From: Methanocellaceae archaeon UBA148
GTDB taxonomy: Archaea; Halobacteriota; UBA148
Length of the DNA: 64,000 bases
Assembly (NCBI GenBank): GCA_002495885.1
Contig: DAHG01000033.1
Location: forward strand, 62,001-126,000
Direction: 5' to 3'
A program made the translations under genes and the position numbers. Shown piece by piece: positions 33,775 through 44,199 of this stretch (within the stretch, counting starts at the first letter, position 1; each line of letters begins with the position of its first letter). The notes below the pieces were generated by a model that saw only the letters and a list, made by a program, of their open reading frames with translations, did not search any database and was not told where the DNA came from.

Positions 33775-36543
33775 CTATGCCTTATAGACATTACATAATG
33801 CCACTTTCGTCTCTTGCATCTGCGTCTGCTCGTCATAGCCTGGGGATGCGATGATGTTGCATGAGTCGCCCCTTGCGAGTTCTTTAGCGCCTTCTGGGTA
33901 TCTGTCTCCGTAGTCTACTCCTTCGAAAATCCCTGCCCAGTGATAGGGCATGAATAAAGTCCTTTCGTTGACTCTTTCAGTCACATTTGCTCTGACCTTG
34001 CATCTTCCTCGAGCGGATTCAACCCAGACATAGTCCCAGTGCTTGACACCTAGGTAGTTTGCCACCTTCGGATTGATCTCGACGTACATCTCTGGCTGAA
34101 GCTCCGCCAGATAGTCTGAATTTCTGGTCTGAGCGCCTCCACCGTGATGCTCGACCTGTCTCCCTGTGGTCAGGATGAAAGGATACTTCTCGTGACGCTT
34201 TTCAGCAATCGATCTCTGCTGTTCAGTCTTGAATTCGGTGAGAACCCTGTGAATCTTCTTATCCTCGTAGGTCGGATAAATCGCTACGAGATCTGGCTCT
34301 GGGCTCTCTATGGGCTCCCTATGCTTGGGCACTTCGTCGGTCCAGCCTGCTATCCTTAGCCTAGCTCTTCCTCTGCCTGTGGGGGGATTGCCCTCTGAAA
34401 GTGCCTGTTTGTTAACCCCTCCTGTCGGATCCGTCGTATATGCATATGTCCAGTGTATGCTGCCACCCGTACCAGCTGGTGGTAGGTTACCCCTCACGAT
34501 GTTCTCGCCTGCATTAGGCTCATCGGATGGATACGTCCACATTGCTCTGAAATCGTGTCCTCCTTCCATCACAGGAACCTTATCACGATACAGGACAGGT
34601 GTTCCTGGATGGTCGGTCGTCCAGCAAGGCCATGGAAGACCCCAATATTGTCCATCGCAGGGTCCTCCTTTCGCTCTGCCGTCCCATGGATCAAAGGTAT
34701 AATCGTATTCCTTCTGTAGCTTTATTCTCTCAGGCGTCTGTCCTTGAAGACCTATTGGTCTACAAGCAAGGTTGATCTCTCTGGTTACATCCTCTATGCT
34801 CTTGTAGTCGAAGTGCTCTCCGAATCCCAATCTATTTGCTAGTTGCTGGAAGATCCACATGTCGTTTCGACTCTCATATAGTGGCGATATTACTGCATCT
34901 CTCCACTGCCATTCTCTTCCAGTGGTGGTCGTGCTGCCACTGCCCTCTTGGCGAGTTGCAGCAGGTAGCAATATTATCCCATCTGACCTGTTTGGCATAG
35001 CAGATGAACAGGTTGGAAAAGGATCGACAATCACTATCATGTCAAGTCTCTCCATAGCCTCTTTCTCTTTTTTCATCTCTGTAATTGAGTTTGTGGCTTC
35101 ACCCCATAAGACTGCTACTTTGATATTGCGTGGCTGGTCGATCTCTGCCTCGGACTTCAGAACGCCCTCATACCAACGTGACACGGTGAATCCTACCTTA
35201 GTCATCATGCTCTCGCCATTATGGGTAGCAAACCTGGCTTTCAGCTCATCGAAGGTTATCTTTCCACTTGTACTGGGTGTGTCGCTGAAGCACTGGGCAT
35301 ACCATTTCCAAGATGATTCGCTCGTTACTGCATAGTATCCTGGCAAGTAGTGGGCTAAAACGCCCATATCTGTCACGCCTTGCACGTTGTCATGTCCTCT
35401 GGCTGGCATACATCCGCCGCCCCATTCTCCTTGGTTGCCAAGTATGCATTGCAGGATGGCGCAAGCTCTAACGAGCTGGCTACCTACAGAATGCTGGGTA
35501 ACCCCCATTGACCATATTATATTGCTTGGTCTGTTTTCGGAGATCATTCTAGCTACTTCTTTGAGCTGTGCTGCTGGAACCCATGTGATTCTTTCCACGA
35601 CCTCTGGCGTGTAGTCCTTTACAGCCTCCTTCACATACTCGAACCCATAGGTTCTGTTGTCAATGAACTCTTGGTCCTGCCAGCCGTTCTCTAGGATGAC
35701 GTTGATGAGACCGTATATGAACGCAATATCTGATCCAGGCCTGTGTCTTACAAATAGATCCGCCTTTGATGCCGTTCTAGTGAATCTCGGGTCAACAACG
35801 ACGATCTTTGCGCCCCTATCTTTCGAATCAAGGATCTTCTGCATCATCACTGGGTGTGCCTCTGCCGCATTTGAGCCGAAGAAGAAGTGACACTTGGCAT
35901 GTTGCAACGCAATGATAGTGCTTGTCATGGCACCGTGACCGAATGTGTTTAGCAAGCCTGCAACTGTAGTGGAGTGGCATAGCCTTGCCTGGTGGTCTAT
36001 GTTGTTCGTACCGAACAGCATCGCCAACTTTCTGAACATATACGCCTCTTCGTTGGATCCATGCACGAGACCGCAAAAGAAGACTGAATCTGGCCCATAA
36101 GCGTTCCTAATGCTATTCAATTTGTCTGCAACCTTACCCAATGCCTCTTCCCATGAGATTCTCTTCCACTTGCCTCCAACTTTCTCCATGGGGTACTTCA
36201 GTCTTCTCGGTGAGTTGGTGATGTTTGCCAAAGATGTGCCCTTGGAGCACATGCCTCCACGGTTTATGGGGTGGTCTTCCCAAGCGTCCATCTTGGTGAA
36301 CACGCCCTGCTCTACGACGCCTGTATATCCACAACCCACAGAACAAAAGGAGCAAACGCTCTTCACTCGCTTCGTTGACGGAGTGGTCTCTGCTGCTGCT
36401 ACTTTTTCGAATAGTTTACCGGTAAACTTCTTAGAAGTTGCGTATCCTCCAAGTGTTGCAGCTGCACCAAGTGCAGTCAATTTGGAGAAGGTACGTCTGC
36501 TCATCTTGATTTCACTGAGGATAGATTTTGATTTTGCCGCCAT
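33775..36543 (-). CDS. fdhA: Formate dehydrogenase catalytic subunit, Tat-exported, Cys-type
   Basis: 922 residues. A twin-arginine signal is seen as MSRRTFSKLTALGAAATLGG. A 4Fe-4S motif uses Cys64, Cys67, Cys71 and Cys99. HQARLCHSTTVAGL places Cys189-His190 at the selenocysteine-His site of formate dehydrogenases, so the active site is Cys-type. WGEATNS, HRPGSDIAF and the C-terminal TGRQVEHHGGG and NPKVANYLGV belong to the bis-MGD domains. It oxidises formate, or reduces CO2, with a Mo or W bis-MGD, facing outside the membrane. Close relatives can have other substrates. AGGAGG is about seven bases before the ATG. Confidence 0.88.
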   Translation of the reverse strand: MAAKSKSILSEIKMSRRTFSKLTALGAAATLGGYATSKKFTGKLFEKVAAAETTPSTKRVKSVCSFCSVGCGYTGVVEQGVFTKMDAWEDHPINRGGMCSKGTSLANITNSPRRLKYPMEKVGGKWKRISWEEALGKVADKLNSIRNAYGPDSVFFCGLVHGSNEEAYMFRKLAMLFGTNNIDHQARLCHSTTVAGLLNTFGHGAMTSTIIALQHAKCHFFFGSNAAEAHPVMMQKILDSKDRGAKIVVVDPRFTRTASKADLFVRHRPGSDIAFIYGLINVILENGWQDQEFIDNRTYGFEYVKEAVKDYTPEVVERITWVPAAQLKEVARMISENRPSNIIWSMGVTQHSVGSQLVRACAILQCILGNQGEWGGGCMPARGHDNVQGVTDMGVLAHYLPGYYAVTSESSWKWYAQCFSDTPSTSGKITFDELKARFATHNGESMMTKVGFTVSRWYEGVLKSEAEIDQPRNIKVAVLWGEATNSITEMKKEKEAMERLDMIVIVDPFPTCSSAMPNRSDGIILLPAATRQEGSGSTTTTGREWQWRDAVISPLYESRNDMWIFQQLANRLGFGEHFDYKSIEDVTREINLACRPIGLQGQTPERIKLQKEYDYTFDPWDGRAKGGPCDGQYWGLPWPCWTTDHPGTPVLYRDKVPVMEGGHDFRAMWTYPSDEPNAGENIVRGNLPPAGTGGSIHWTYAYTTDPTGGVNKQALSEGNPPTGRGRARLRIAGWTDEVPKHREPIESPEPDLVAIYPTYEDKKIHRVLTEFKTEQQRSIAEKRHEKYPFILTTGRQVEHHGGGAQTRNSDYLAELQPEMYVEINPKVANYLGVKHWDYVWVESARGRCKVRANVTERVNERTLFMPYHWAGIFEGVDYGDRYPEGAKELARGDSCNIIASPGYDEQTQMQETKVALCNVYKA

Positions 36544-36618
36544 TATTTTCCTCCTGATTTAAAATAACTCATAGTTATATGCAGCTAATCCTATTAAACA
36601 GTTACGTTTATTAAAATA

Positions 36619-37263
36619 CTAAAACGCCCCCTCGAATTCATCTATCCAATCTTTATCCATAAATATGAAGCCCTTCGTGATCTTTGCAATGCTCTTGTAG
36701 AAATCAGACTGCTCACTTTTGTACAGGTCGTCGCAGAAATCCGGCACCCATTTAATCAGATGCTCGTCCATGAACTCCTTTTGTAGCGACCAGTATTTCC
36801 CTATGCACTCCCCCTTTTTTAGCGCTTCTTCACATAGATGGTGCATGAATTTTAGCTCGAATGCGATGTAATCCTCTGGTTCCGGGTATTCTTTGGACTT
36901 TGCAATTCCTGCTTTCTTATAATCCTTTTTAAGCCTTAACAGGGACGGTCCCATCATCTTTCCATCTATATACATGGATTCGTAGGGGGGAACTGGAGGA
37001 CTGCCAGGCCCTAGAAAGAGGCGAGTGTACTCGTCCGTCAACCTTTCATGAACCTCATCCACATCTTTGCTCGCTTTCATGAACTTTCTCAACTTCTCAA
37101 AGCCCTCGGTCATGTCCTCGTTCAATGGTTTCAGGTCTGGAATCGGAACCTTATTATTAACCAGATCTTCAGCAAGTTCACGTGGTGGCTCCTCTACGTA
37201 CATTCGATATAAAAACGCATATAGATTTTCTCTCAATTTCAAAAATTCTTCGATTTCCGTCAC
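36619..37263 (-). CDS. TorD/NarJ-family chaperone for molybdoenzymes
   Basis: 214 residues, all helical, with DEYTRLFLGPGSPPVPPYES, the typical TorD/DmsD pattern, and YPEPEDYIAFELKFMHHLCE. It would bind the Tat signal and apo-form of the formate dehydrogenase alpha subunit until the cofactor is inserted. The GTG start overlaps the stop of the upstream iron-sulfur gene by four bases (GTGA). The alpha gene follows 75 bases later. Confidence 0.88.
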   Translation of the reverse strand: MTEIEEFLKLRENLYAFLYRMYVEEPPRELAEDLVNNKVPIPDLKPLNEDMTEGFEKLRKFMKASKDVDEVHERLTDEYTRLFLGPGSPPVPPYESMYIDGKMMGPSLLRLKKDYKKAGIAKSKEYPEPEDYIAFELKFMHHLCEEALKKGECIGKYWSLQKEFMDEHLIKWVPDFCDDLYKSEQSDFYKSIAKITKGFIFMDKDWIDEFEGAF

Positions 37264-39308
37264 TTTATTTTCTCCAAAACCTTTCCTAACGCCCTCACAG
37301 CCCTACAATCCTCGCAATATTTGAGCAGCCCCAACCGCTCCTCTGTACTGAGTTCATCACTTCCCTCAGACCCGCGTATCAAATTTGATGTGCGATTCAA
37401 TGCTGCTCTTGTTATAAACGCTTTACCACATGCCTCGCACTTAACAAGCTCTGACTCAGCTAAGGTGATCTCTTTTAGATCGCTTAATTTGGCGAAATCA
37501 AGCACTTTGTTCAATTTAAGTGCCCCTTCTGGACATGCTTTCTCGCACAACCCGCAAGAGATGCAATGCCCATATATGAAATTGACCTTGTTCTCTTTTC
37601 TTAGTATCGCATTCATGGGGCACATGTTCATGCATGCGTTGCAGATGGTGCACTTTTCTGAGATGGTGATATCTGCAAAAGGAAATCCTGTATCTTCCTC
37701 AACGAAGTTTGGCGATATACCTGTCTTAACCGAGAGACCATGAACCAAACTCAATATGACGTCTCTCTTTGCTGTTTTGTCCAATTGGATTGGTTTCTTC
37801 TCTTTAATAGGAGATTGACTTAAACCTTGTACGAAATCCGCCACAGCACTCACGAAAGTACCTGGTTCGTCTGCATCGACTTGGATACGCTTTACTCGCT
37901 CGCCCAGACCAAATGCGCCCAGAGTCATATTGGCAAATTTTACTGCCGATTCTCCTGCCACAGGCAGGCAGTCTTCACATTTCAGCAGTAGAACTCCATC
38001 TGCACCCATATCGAAGGCTCGAAGAATGTGTGCCTCTGAAACAGAGTCAACACACGAAACTAATAATGGGAGAACAGGGGGATATTGAAGTCGTTTTCTG
38101 CCGACAAAATCCAGAGTTTTCTCGCATTCCGAACAGGCAAATAGTAGCACTTTAAGACTTGTGTCTTTTTTTGTTTTGCCCAGCAAGACCTCTATCTGCG
38201 AATATATGGTGTCATCCGGGTATTCTCTCAGTTGGGGGAGTGAGATCGGACAAACAGCAGAGCAGATTCCACAAGCCCTGCATGCAACCTCGTCAAACGA
38301 GATTCTGTCTCCAGCACGTGTTATCGCACCATAGGGACATGCAATCTCACAGAGTTCACAGCCCACCGTTTCACTTTTTCCTGCAGCACAATTTTCTAAG
38401 TTCAGGCTCAAAACCCTTCGTTTTTTAATTTTTCCGAGATTTGAAATGATATCCAATACCGCAACTGATGGATCATCTCCGCACAAGTAAATACCATCTC
38501 GCACAGGATATTTCCAATCTCCGACCACAAGTATCTGGCCTGCTTTTAGTGTTTCTTCTTTATGTTTTAGATCGATGGCACCAGTCGGACATGCATCAAT
38601 ACAGTCTCCGCACTCATTGCAGAAATTATTGATCGAATACACCAAACCAGATTGAATCGCATTTTTCTGACATTTATTCTCGCACAGCCCACATATGATG
38701 CATCTTTCTGGATCGATTTTTCCTTTCACTGTTTCTACAGAAAAATCACCCATTGTTCCTTTCACATCTTTTACGGACCCAATATGAACCAACATATCCC
38801 CAAAAGAGGTGAACCCTGAGGCAGAGTCCATCAAAAGTTGTACATTAGCCAACTTTGAGAGGTTTTTTGCGGCCCTTATTCCTAGGGGCGAGTTTCCTAT
38901 CACCAATACATCGTATCCCACATCGACGACAAAGCTCTCAACCTTAGGTCTTGTCTTTATACGATCAATGGCTGCCAGAAGCAAACGCTTTGCCTTTTCA
39001 GTAGCACCCTTTTCATCATGAGCCCACCCACAATGCTCTCTGAGATTTAACAGGCTGATGTCGTCGCCTTTGAATCCCATTCCTTCAACCAGCTCTTTGA
39101 AAATTCGTTTTTTGAACGTACAGCCTATGATGATCGAGTCGAGTTCCTTTCTTCTGATGTCATCTATAATATATGCAAGCCCGTTTTCCTGACACAATAG
39201 GTCATGAACCTCGACGATCTCCGCTTCTTTCCCAATGCTTCGCTTGACTTCCCTGAAATCAATGCTTGACGTATTGTTGCATGTGCAAAGAAAAATGCCA
39301 ATATCCAT
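37260..39308 (-). CDS. HdrA/MvhD-like multi-cluster iron-sulfur protein
   Basis: 682 residues from ATG 39308; a TTG 22 codons upstream is less likely. The N-terminus resembles HdrA: FLCTCNN and LREHCGWAHDEKGATEKAKRL, then a Rossmann-like VLVIGNSPLGIRAAKNLS whose Gly motif is degenerate. Six ferredoxin-type clusters follow, for example CIICGLCENKC, CNECGDCIDACP, CRACGICSAVCP, CTICNACMNMCP and CISCGLCEKACP. In the middle lies an MvhD-like part with FACSECEKTL, LVSCVDSV and LLKCEDCLPV. It has no signal, so it is cytoplasmic. It is translationally coupled to torD and probably links the formate dehydrogenase locus to a heterodisulfide- or ferredoxin-type pool. Confidence 0.8.
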   Translation of the reverse strand: MDIGIFLCTCNNTSSIDFREVKRSIGKEAEIVEVHDLLCQENGLAYIIDDIRRKELDSIIIGCTFKKRIFKELVEGMGFKGDDISLLNLREHCGWAHDEKGATEKAKRLLLAAIDRIKTRPKVESFVVDVGYDVLVIGNSPLGIRAAKNLSKLANVQLLMDSASGFTSFGDMLVHIGSVKDVKGTMGDFSVETVKGKIDPERCIICGLCENKCQKNAIQSGLVYSINNFCNECGDCIDACPTGAIDLKHKEETLKAGQILVVGDWKYPVRDGIYLCGDDPSVAVLDIISNLGKIKKRRVLSLNLENCAAGKSETVGCELCEIACPYGAITRAGDRISFDEVACRACGICSAVCPISLPQLREYPDDTIYSQIEVLLGKTKKDTSLKVLLFACSECEKTLDFVGRKRLQYPPVLPLLVSCVDSVSEAHILRAFDMGADGVLLLKCEDCLPVAGESAVKFANMTLGAFGLGERVKRIQVDADEPGTFVSAVADFVQGLSQSPIKEKKPIQLDKTAKRDVILSLVHGLSVKTGISPNFVEEDTGFPFADITISEKCTICNACMNMCPMNAILRKENKVNFIYGHCISCGLCEKACPEGALKLNKVLDFAKLSDLKEITLAESELVKCEACGKAFITRAALNRTSNLIRGSEGSDELSTEERLGLLKYCEDCRAVRALGKVLEKIK

Positions 39309-39525
39309 CACAACTTTATATCGCAATAATAGAGCATAATACTTGTCATGCTCAATTGCGAGTCCACCCTTCAAAAGATTTATGGCATATTAATAATTAA
39401 AATAAGATTATACAACCAAAAACATTTGAAAACTACCCACGTGGGATTATAATCAGTTCTAATCTTGTTTCAGTTGCAATTTACCTTATAGGGCATTTAT
39501 CATCTATCAATTGGGCATTATCTGG

Positions 39526-39930
39526 ATGTCACTCTATTTACTCTTTATTCTGGGACTAGAGATCCGTTTGATGAAAAGAAGTTGCGTTAATTGTTATTAT
39601 TACGGGAAATTTTGTGCTTTTGGTAAAGGAAAAATAAGTTCCTTGTTTTTCAAAAAGGGAAGTTCTCATAAATTTATCAAGGACGAGATTACCTGGAAAG
39701 ATATACTCCCAGATTTCCTTGTTTCGATAATCTCCCTGATCGTAGGAATAGTGTTATTGATATTGAAATTTAATTTATTGATACTATCATTGATAGTATT
39801 ATTAGTAATCCTTACTTCTGCAGGAAATGGTTTTGTTCGAGGCTCTTTAGCCTGTAAATTCTGTAAACAAAAAGAGATTGGTTGCCCCACAGAACAATTA
39901 TTCAATAAAAGCAAAGCAAAAAGTAAGTGA
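39526..39930 (+). CDS. Conserved archaeal membrane protein with cysteine pairs
   Basis: About 134 residues from ATG 39526; a TTG at 39511 is an alternative. An N-terminal CVNCYYYGKFCAFGKGKIS, two adjoining hydrophobic helices (about 70-105) and a C-terminal ACKFCKQKEIGCPTE match a conserved but uncharacterised archaeal family. The cysteines suggest a metal site on the cytoplasmic side. It is divergent from the HdrA/MvhD-like gene, 217 bases away, and has no other operon partner. Confidence 0.6.
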   Translation: MSLYLLFILGLEIRLMKRSCVNCYYYGKFCAFGKGKISSLFFKKGSSHKFIKDEITWKDILPDFLVSIISLIVGIVLLILKFNLLILSLIVLLVILTSAGNGFVRGSLACKFCKQKEIGCPTEQLFNKSKAKSK

Positions 39931-40580
39931 TGGTGGACTCACAACTCGAAATTTTGCCTTCGGCACCGTTGCACTAAAATTTCGTCCTAATGGAGAGCAT
40001 AACAGCGATTAAGAGGTTACGCTCGGTTGTACCTCGTTCCACCGCTTCGCAAAAACTTCGCTTAATCGCATATGTTATGTGATGTGTAATCAAGTGTAGA
40101 AAAATATATAGATAATTGAAGGATTGTATATTTATATGGATCTTAAAACTTCTGGAAAAATCTCAAAAAAAGAAATTCTTATTAAACATTATAACAAAAC
40201 TCGTGGAGGAGTTGATAGGAAATTAATTTAATTGTTTTATCTCCTAATAAAAACTCGGTTACTTTTTTCTTTAGCAGGAACACCCCCCCCAAAAGTTATG
40301 GAATTTTTATTCCTGAACCAAGAGTATTGATAAAGGAATTTCGGACCTGTAAGTTTGATTCTTCTCTTAACGCAACTTAATAAATCTGCGGGTTTCGGCT
40401 CCATCTGCCATTGCAATAACCTTGGTCGAAACAAAATTTCGACAGATATAACATGGCCTATACGGTTCACTCACCTTGCAGGTTCGTTCACCAAAATTTT
40501 CTTTTGGAAAACTTCGAATGAATCATAATGTGTCTACCAAGTCAACCAATTACCACTCGTTCAATTACTACGAAGAAGAT
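39931..40580. other. Intergenic region between the membrane protein and DP2 genes
   Basis: 650 bases. The left half contains the MITE-like inverted repeat at 39998-40079. Further on are a C-run (aacacccccccc, about 40278) and scattered G/C patches but no convincing gene. A minus-strand frame at 40237-40470 has no support. Confidence 0.45.
39998..40079. mobile_element. MITE-like 82-bp inverted repeat element
   Basis: The left end CATAACAGCGATTAAG (39998-40013) is inverted at the right end (40061-40079), with three extra bases inside the right copy. Between them are GC-rich words such as GCTTCGC and GAAGC motifs that can pair. A partly preserved relative lies at 16137-16190. No transposase is near. 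It could instead encode a hairpin RNA. Confidence 0.5.
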
Positions 40581-43500
40581 TCACATAAAATCTACCAATT
40601 CTGCCTGTTTGACTTTATCAGAAGCGAAAAGCGAGCGGATTTCGAGCTCTATCAAATGAAGCCGCTGTTTTGTGTAGTTGGAGACACCATATTCTTCTGC
40701 TGTTTTCAGCGAGACGTCCAGATATTTCTTGATAGATCCTTCATGCACTGTCAGTATTACCCTACCACCACATTTTGGGCATGTGCCCTTAAGTGGAGGT
40801 CTCCGAATCCTAGCATTACATTTAACACACCGCATTTTTTGTTTTGAGAATGCACGTAAATTGCCGATCAAATCGGGTAGGAAATGTGAGACTATGACGC
40901 GCTCAGCCACATCTCTTGCATCGACAGCTCTAATCTTCTTTGCTAATGTTAGTTGCGCCTCCATTTTATCGATCATAGTTCCTAACGTCTTATATGCACT
41001 ATTTATCGGGCCCGCAGCAATGTCAGAGGTATCGTGTGTGAAGTAAAAGCCCTCGTATTGCTTTGAAGATCCCAGCCTCGCCCCAACTGTATCCATTTTT
41101 GCCTCTATGCTCTTTGGGTCGGCATGTTTCAAAGATGCCTCGTAGAATTCCAGTGGATACCTCCTTAGCAAATCTATATTATGCACCTCGCTATCGATCT
41201 CGCTTGGGTTTATGCGAGTGGTAAGCACGATCGGTGCGTCCATCTTGCCCCCGCGTTTATCCGGTAGATATGAAAGGGAAAAGTTGAGCAGTCCGTCCAT
41301 CAGAAGCATTATGCTGTCCTCGTCACCATCGCAATTACGACGCTTCGCTGCATGGAAAAACGGATGGGCATAACACACGGATGCACTGGTGAAGCCAAGT
41401 ATTCGCCCTAGAACTCCTGCAGATGTGTGAGGTGCAAGCCCGATGACCAGTTTTCCTATCAGGTCGTCCACCGATTGGATTTTATAATAGGCGCCCACAC
41501 CATAGTATTTCACCAATAACTCATCCAAAAAGTTTGCAACAAGCAACAAATAATCTCCAGCACCTTTTGAGAGTATCACGTCCTGGGGCTTTAGTTCAAC
41601 CACTTGACTTTCATCTTTGATGGTTTCGCCATCCATATCTAGGCAATATCCAAGCTCACTGAGCCGATCTAATGATATACCAATCTCCCTTGGTCGGAAG
41701 TGGGTGAGTGGCAAATCCGTTATATCATATCTGATGGTTCCATCCTTAAATACATATATTTCATTCTTGGCTCTTAGAATTCCTTTTTCAAGTGGTTCTG
41801 GGGTCTGATTTTTGGATGTTAGGCCTAGAACGCCTTTGAATTCTTCGGGCGCACGTTCACCTAATCTTTCCAGTGACCGAGCATAAAGGGCACTAAAATC
41901 GATGGTTTGCTTTTTAACAGAAGACATTTTCCTGCCACAACGGGGGCAAAGTTCCTTTTCTCCAGAGGAAATGCCACAGCTTACGCAGAACATAACTGGA
42001 AGGGTACGCTCACCACAATCACATAGATTTTTGAATGTGGTGATGCCGCAATTAGGACATTTTTTGGTTCCTAACTCGATTTCAATTTCGCCTTTCTTAT
42101 CATTTAATGAGCGGTTTCTGCTTCCTTCGCTGCCTGTTGGGAACAAGACATGTACTGGAGGATGCATTTTCCTTTTTTCTGACTTCTCTGGCCTCCCCAT
42201 TCTACTGCCAATTCTGATCGGTGCACGCTCTCGAATTTGTACACCGGCCATTGCTGATACTGCTTCAATCGTTTTTACATATGATGTGGGTGTGCCCCTT
42301 TTATGTAGGTCTTGGTCCAGCCCAAGGCATCGAATAAGCGGAAGCGCATGATCGACAATTATGTTGTCCCCACGAACCTTATGAGAAATCAATAGCGTTT
42401 CTAGGAGCTCTTTAACTCTTAGATCAGCTGGAATGGTGAGAGTTTCACCATATTTCCCTTTTTTAGAGATGTGATTTGCCAACAAATCTAGCTCTGAGAT
42501 GGTGATGTCGTGCCACAGATAGGTATATTTAGGGTGCAGCGACACATCAAATTGCTCTGATAGCTCAAACGCCCTCTCGGGTGTTATATCCGTGAGATCT
42601 TCTTGGACGGATGTTTTCTCTTCAAGCTCCTGGATCCACCACTCATAACAATATGAGGCTGGAACGAGTGGTTGGGCATTCTCCAGAAAATCACCATAAT
42701 TTATCAGGATTTCCCCAACATCTATTATCTCTGCAACGCTCGGACGTAATTCATGTGCTTGCTCTACTGAATCTATACGCAAAACATCTCCATTAACCAA
42801 GCGAACGGTCGGACCTTCTATTGTGTCCACCGGCGTGATACCAACCGCTTTTCCTGGTATCTCAACTTTCATTTGCGTGCCAGTGGCAAGGAAATCATCA
42901 AGCAGGTTCATCGTAGCCGGATGGATCCCAGCAGTGGCATAAGACGAATTGCGCGAGCGTCCATATCGCAATCTAAATCCCCCTTTGGCGGAGGGGTGCG
43001 AGAAAACAGGCCTCCCCGCTATAATACCCTCAAGGAACTTTTCCTTTCGCCCAGATGTCTTCTCACCCACATGTTTCTTAATTATCAGATTATCCAACCA
43101 TTCCCAGCCATCTAAACCCAATTGTTCCACATATTTCTTGACCTTTGGTGCCTTTAATGCGAGTCCTTCTGCCAGCACAAGCACCATTCCGCCTCTAACC
43201 CGATTGGTCTCTATGCGAGCTAAGTTTCTGTACGCAGAAACCTCGTCCTCCTCAGTAGGTTCGCCATCTATGCAGATAGGACAATTATTAACGATCAGGC
43301 GAATTTCCTCATTTGAGGGAGTGTATTGAAGATTTGTTATCCTTTTATAAAGAAGGACTTCCTCAGCATAGCGCTCAACTTCCTCTTTTCGAGGCTTATA
43401 TTCGGATATGCCGACTTTTCTGCGCACATAATCGGCCACTAAGACGGACAATGCCTGGGCAGTTCCTCCTGCACTCCTGATGGGCCCTGAATAATATATT

Positions 43501-43910
43501 TTCAGATAGTCGGTTCCATCATCGTTTTCCCCCAAGCCTACGCGGGCGATGCCTTCAATTGGGGCAGCCACGATTCCTTCGGTTAGTATCGCCACTGCGG
43601 TCCTGATTGCGTCATCTACTAAATCGAGTCCTGATTTATTACCTATTTTGCCTTCAGCAAAGTCCAATCCTATATGCAAAGCTACTTCTTCTCTGGATAC
43701 CTTGGATTCCAACTCGCGAATTCTTTGCGCTACTCCTTTGATGCCCACCAGGCTTTCTACCCTGCCAGCAAGATCCTTGGCCAGCAGAATCTCTGGATCT
43801 GGACTGGGGTCTTCACCGCGCATTTTAGCTTCTCTCGTTATTTTGATACAGCGCTCTAGTTCGGCTTCCAGTGAATTAAAATAGGATTGGATTTGCTCAG
43901 AACTCATCAT
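40581..43910 (-). CDS. polC: DNA polymerase D large (catalytic) subunit DP2
   Basis: 1109 residues, within the normal range. Motifs of the DP2 family include YYSGPIRSAGGTAQALSVLV, FSHPSAKGGFRLRYGRSRN, and the catalytic NCDGDEDS near residue 860, followed by LLMDGLLNFSLSYLPDKRGG. Zinc ribbons are CPNCGITTFKNLC near residue 620 and CVKCNARIRRPP with a CPKCGG partner near the C-terminus. The frequent intein site at the catalytic Asp motif is uninterrupted. It forms the euryarchaeal replicative polymerase with DP1, whose gene is upstream in the same direction, 289 bases away. Confidence 0.97.
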   Translation of the reverse strand: MMSSEQIQSYFNSLEAELERCIKITREAKMRGEDPSPDPEILLAKDLAGRVESLVGIKGVAQRIRELESKVSREEVALHIGLDFAEGKIGNKSGLDLVDDAIRTAVAILTEGIVAAPIEGIARVGLGENDDGTDYLKIYYSGPIRSAGGTAQALSVLVADYVRRKVGISEYKPRKEEVERYAEEVLLYKRITNLQYTPSNEEIRLIVNNCPICIDGEPTEEDEVSAYRNLARIETNRVRGGMVLVLAEGLALKAPKVKKYVEQLGLDGWEWLDNLIIKKHVGEKTSGRKEKFLEGIIAGRPVFSHPSAKGGFRLRYGRSRNSSYATAGIHPATMNLLDDFLATGTQMKVEIPGKAVGITPVDTIEGPTVRLVNGDVLRIDSVEQAHELRPSVAEIIDVGEILINYGDFLENAQPLVPASYCYEWWIQELEEKTSVQEDLTDITPERAFELSEQFDVSLHPKYTYLWHDITISELDLLANHISKKGKYGETLTIPADLRVKELLETLLISHKVRGDNIIVDHALPLIRCLGLDQDLHKRGTPTSYVKTIEAVSAMAGVQIRERAPIRIGSRMGRPEKSEKRKMHPPVHVLFPTGSEGSRNRSLNDKKGEIEIELGTKKCPNCGITTFKNLCDCGERTLPVMFCVSCGISSGEKELCPRCGRKMSSVKKQTIDFSALYARSLERLGERAPEEFKGVLGLTSKNQTPEPLEKGILRAKNEIYVFKDGTIRYDITDLPLTHFRPREIGISLDRLSELGYCLDMDGETIKDESQVVELKPQDVILSKGAGDYLLLVANFLDELLVKYYGVGAYYKIQSVDDLIGKLVIGLAPHTSAGVLGRILGFTSASVCYAHPFFHAAKRRNCDGDEDSIMLLMDGLLNFSLSYLPDKRGGKMDAPIVLTTRINPSEIDSEVHNIDLLRRYPLEFYEASLKHADPKSIEAKMDTVGARLGSSKQYEGFYFTHDTSDIAAGPINSAYKTLGTMIDKMEAQLTLAKKIRAVDARDVAERVIVSHFLPDLIGNLRAFSKQKMRCVKCNARIRRPPLKGTCPKCGGRVILTVHEGSIKKYLDVSLKTAEEYGVSNYTKQRLHLIELEIRSLFASDKVKQAELVDFM

Positions 43911-44199
43911 ATGCTATAAGGAATGCCAAATATATCATCATTGTCTTATCTATATTATAACAGGAGTTTCTTGAGCGGTTTAGCATACTTAAGAGCTGTT
44001 TGGGTGCCCCTTCCTACATACTTCTTATATCATCTGCCTAGCCTAAATAATCTTAAACACAGTTACTTACGTATGCATTTGTGTTTACTATCGCATTAGT
44101 TGTATTCGCAATTCATTAAGGGGTAATTGTAAGTGAATTAGTAGGCGATAATAAAATAAAAAGAGGGTGTAGTGTTATAGTATATCCCCTAAGACGACA

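Noticed and set aside
40237..40470. Minus-strand frame of 77 codons
   Set aside because: No ribosome site, no conserved pattern, and it crosses a C-run.
41300..41350. Intein in DP2
   Set aside because: The catalytic Asp motif and the total length of 1109 residues show no insertion.
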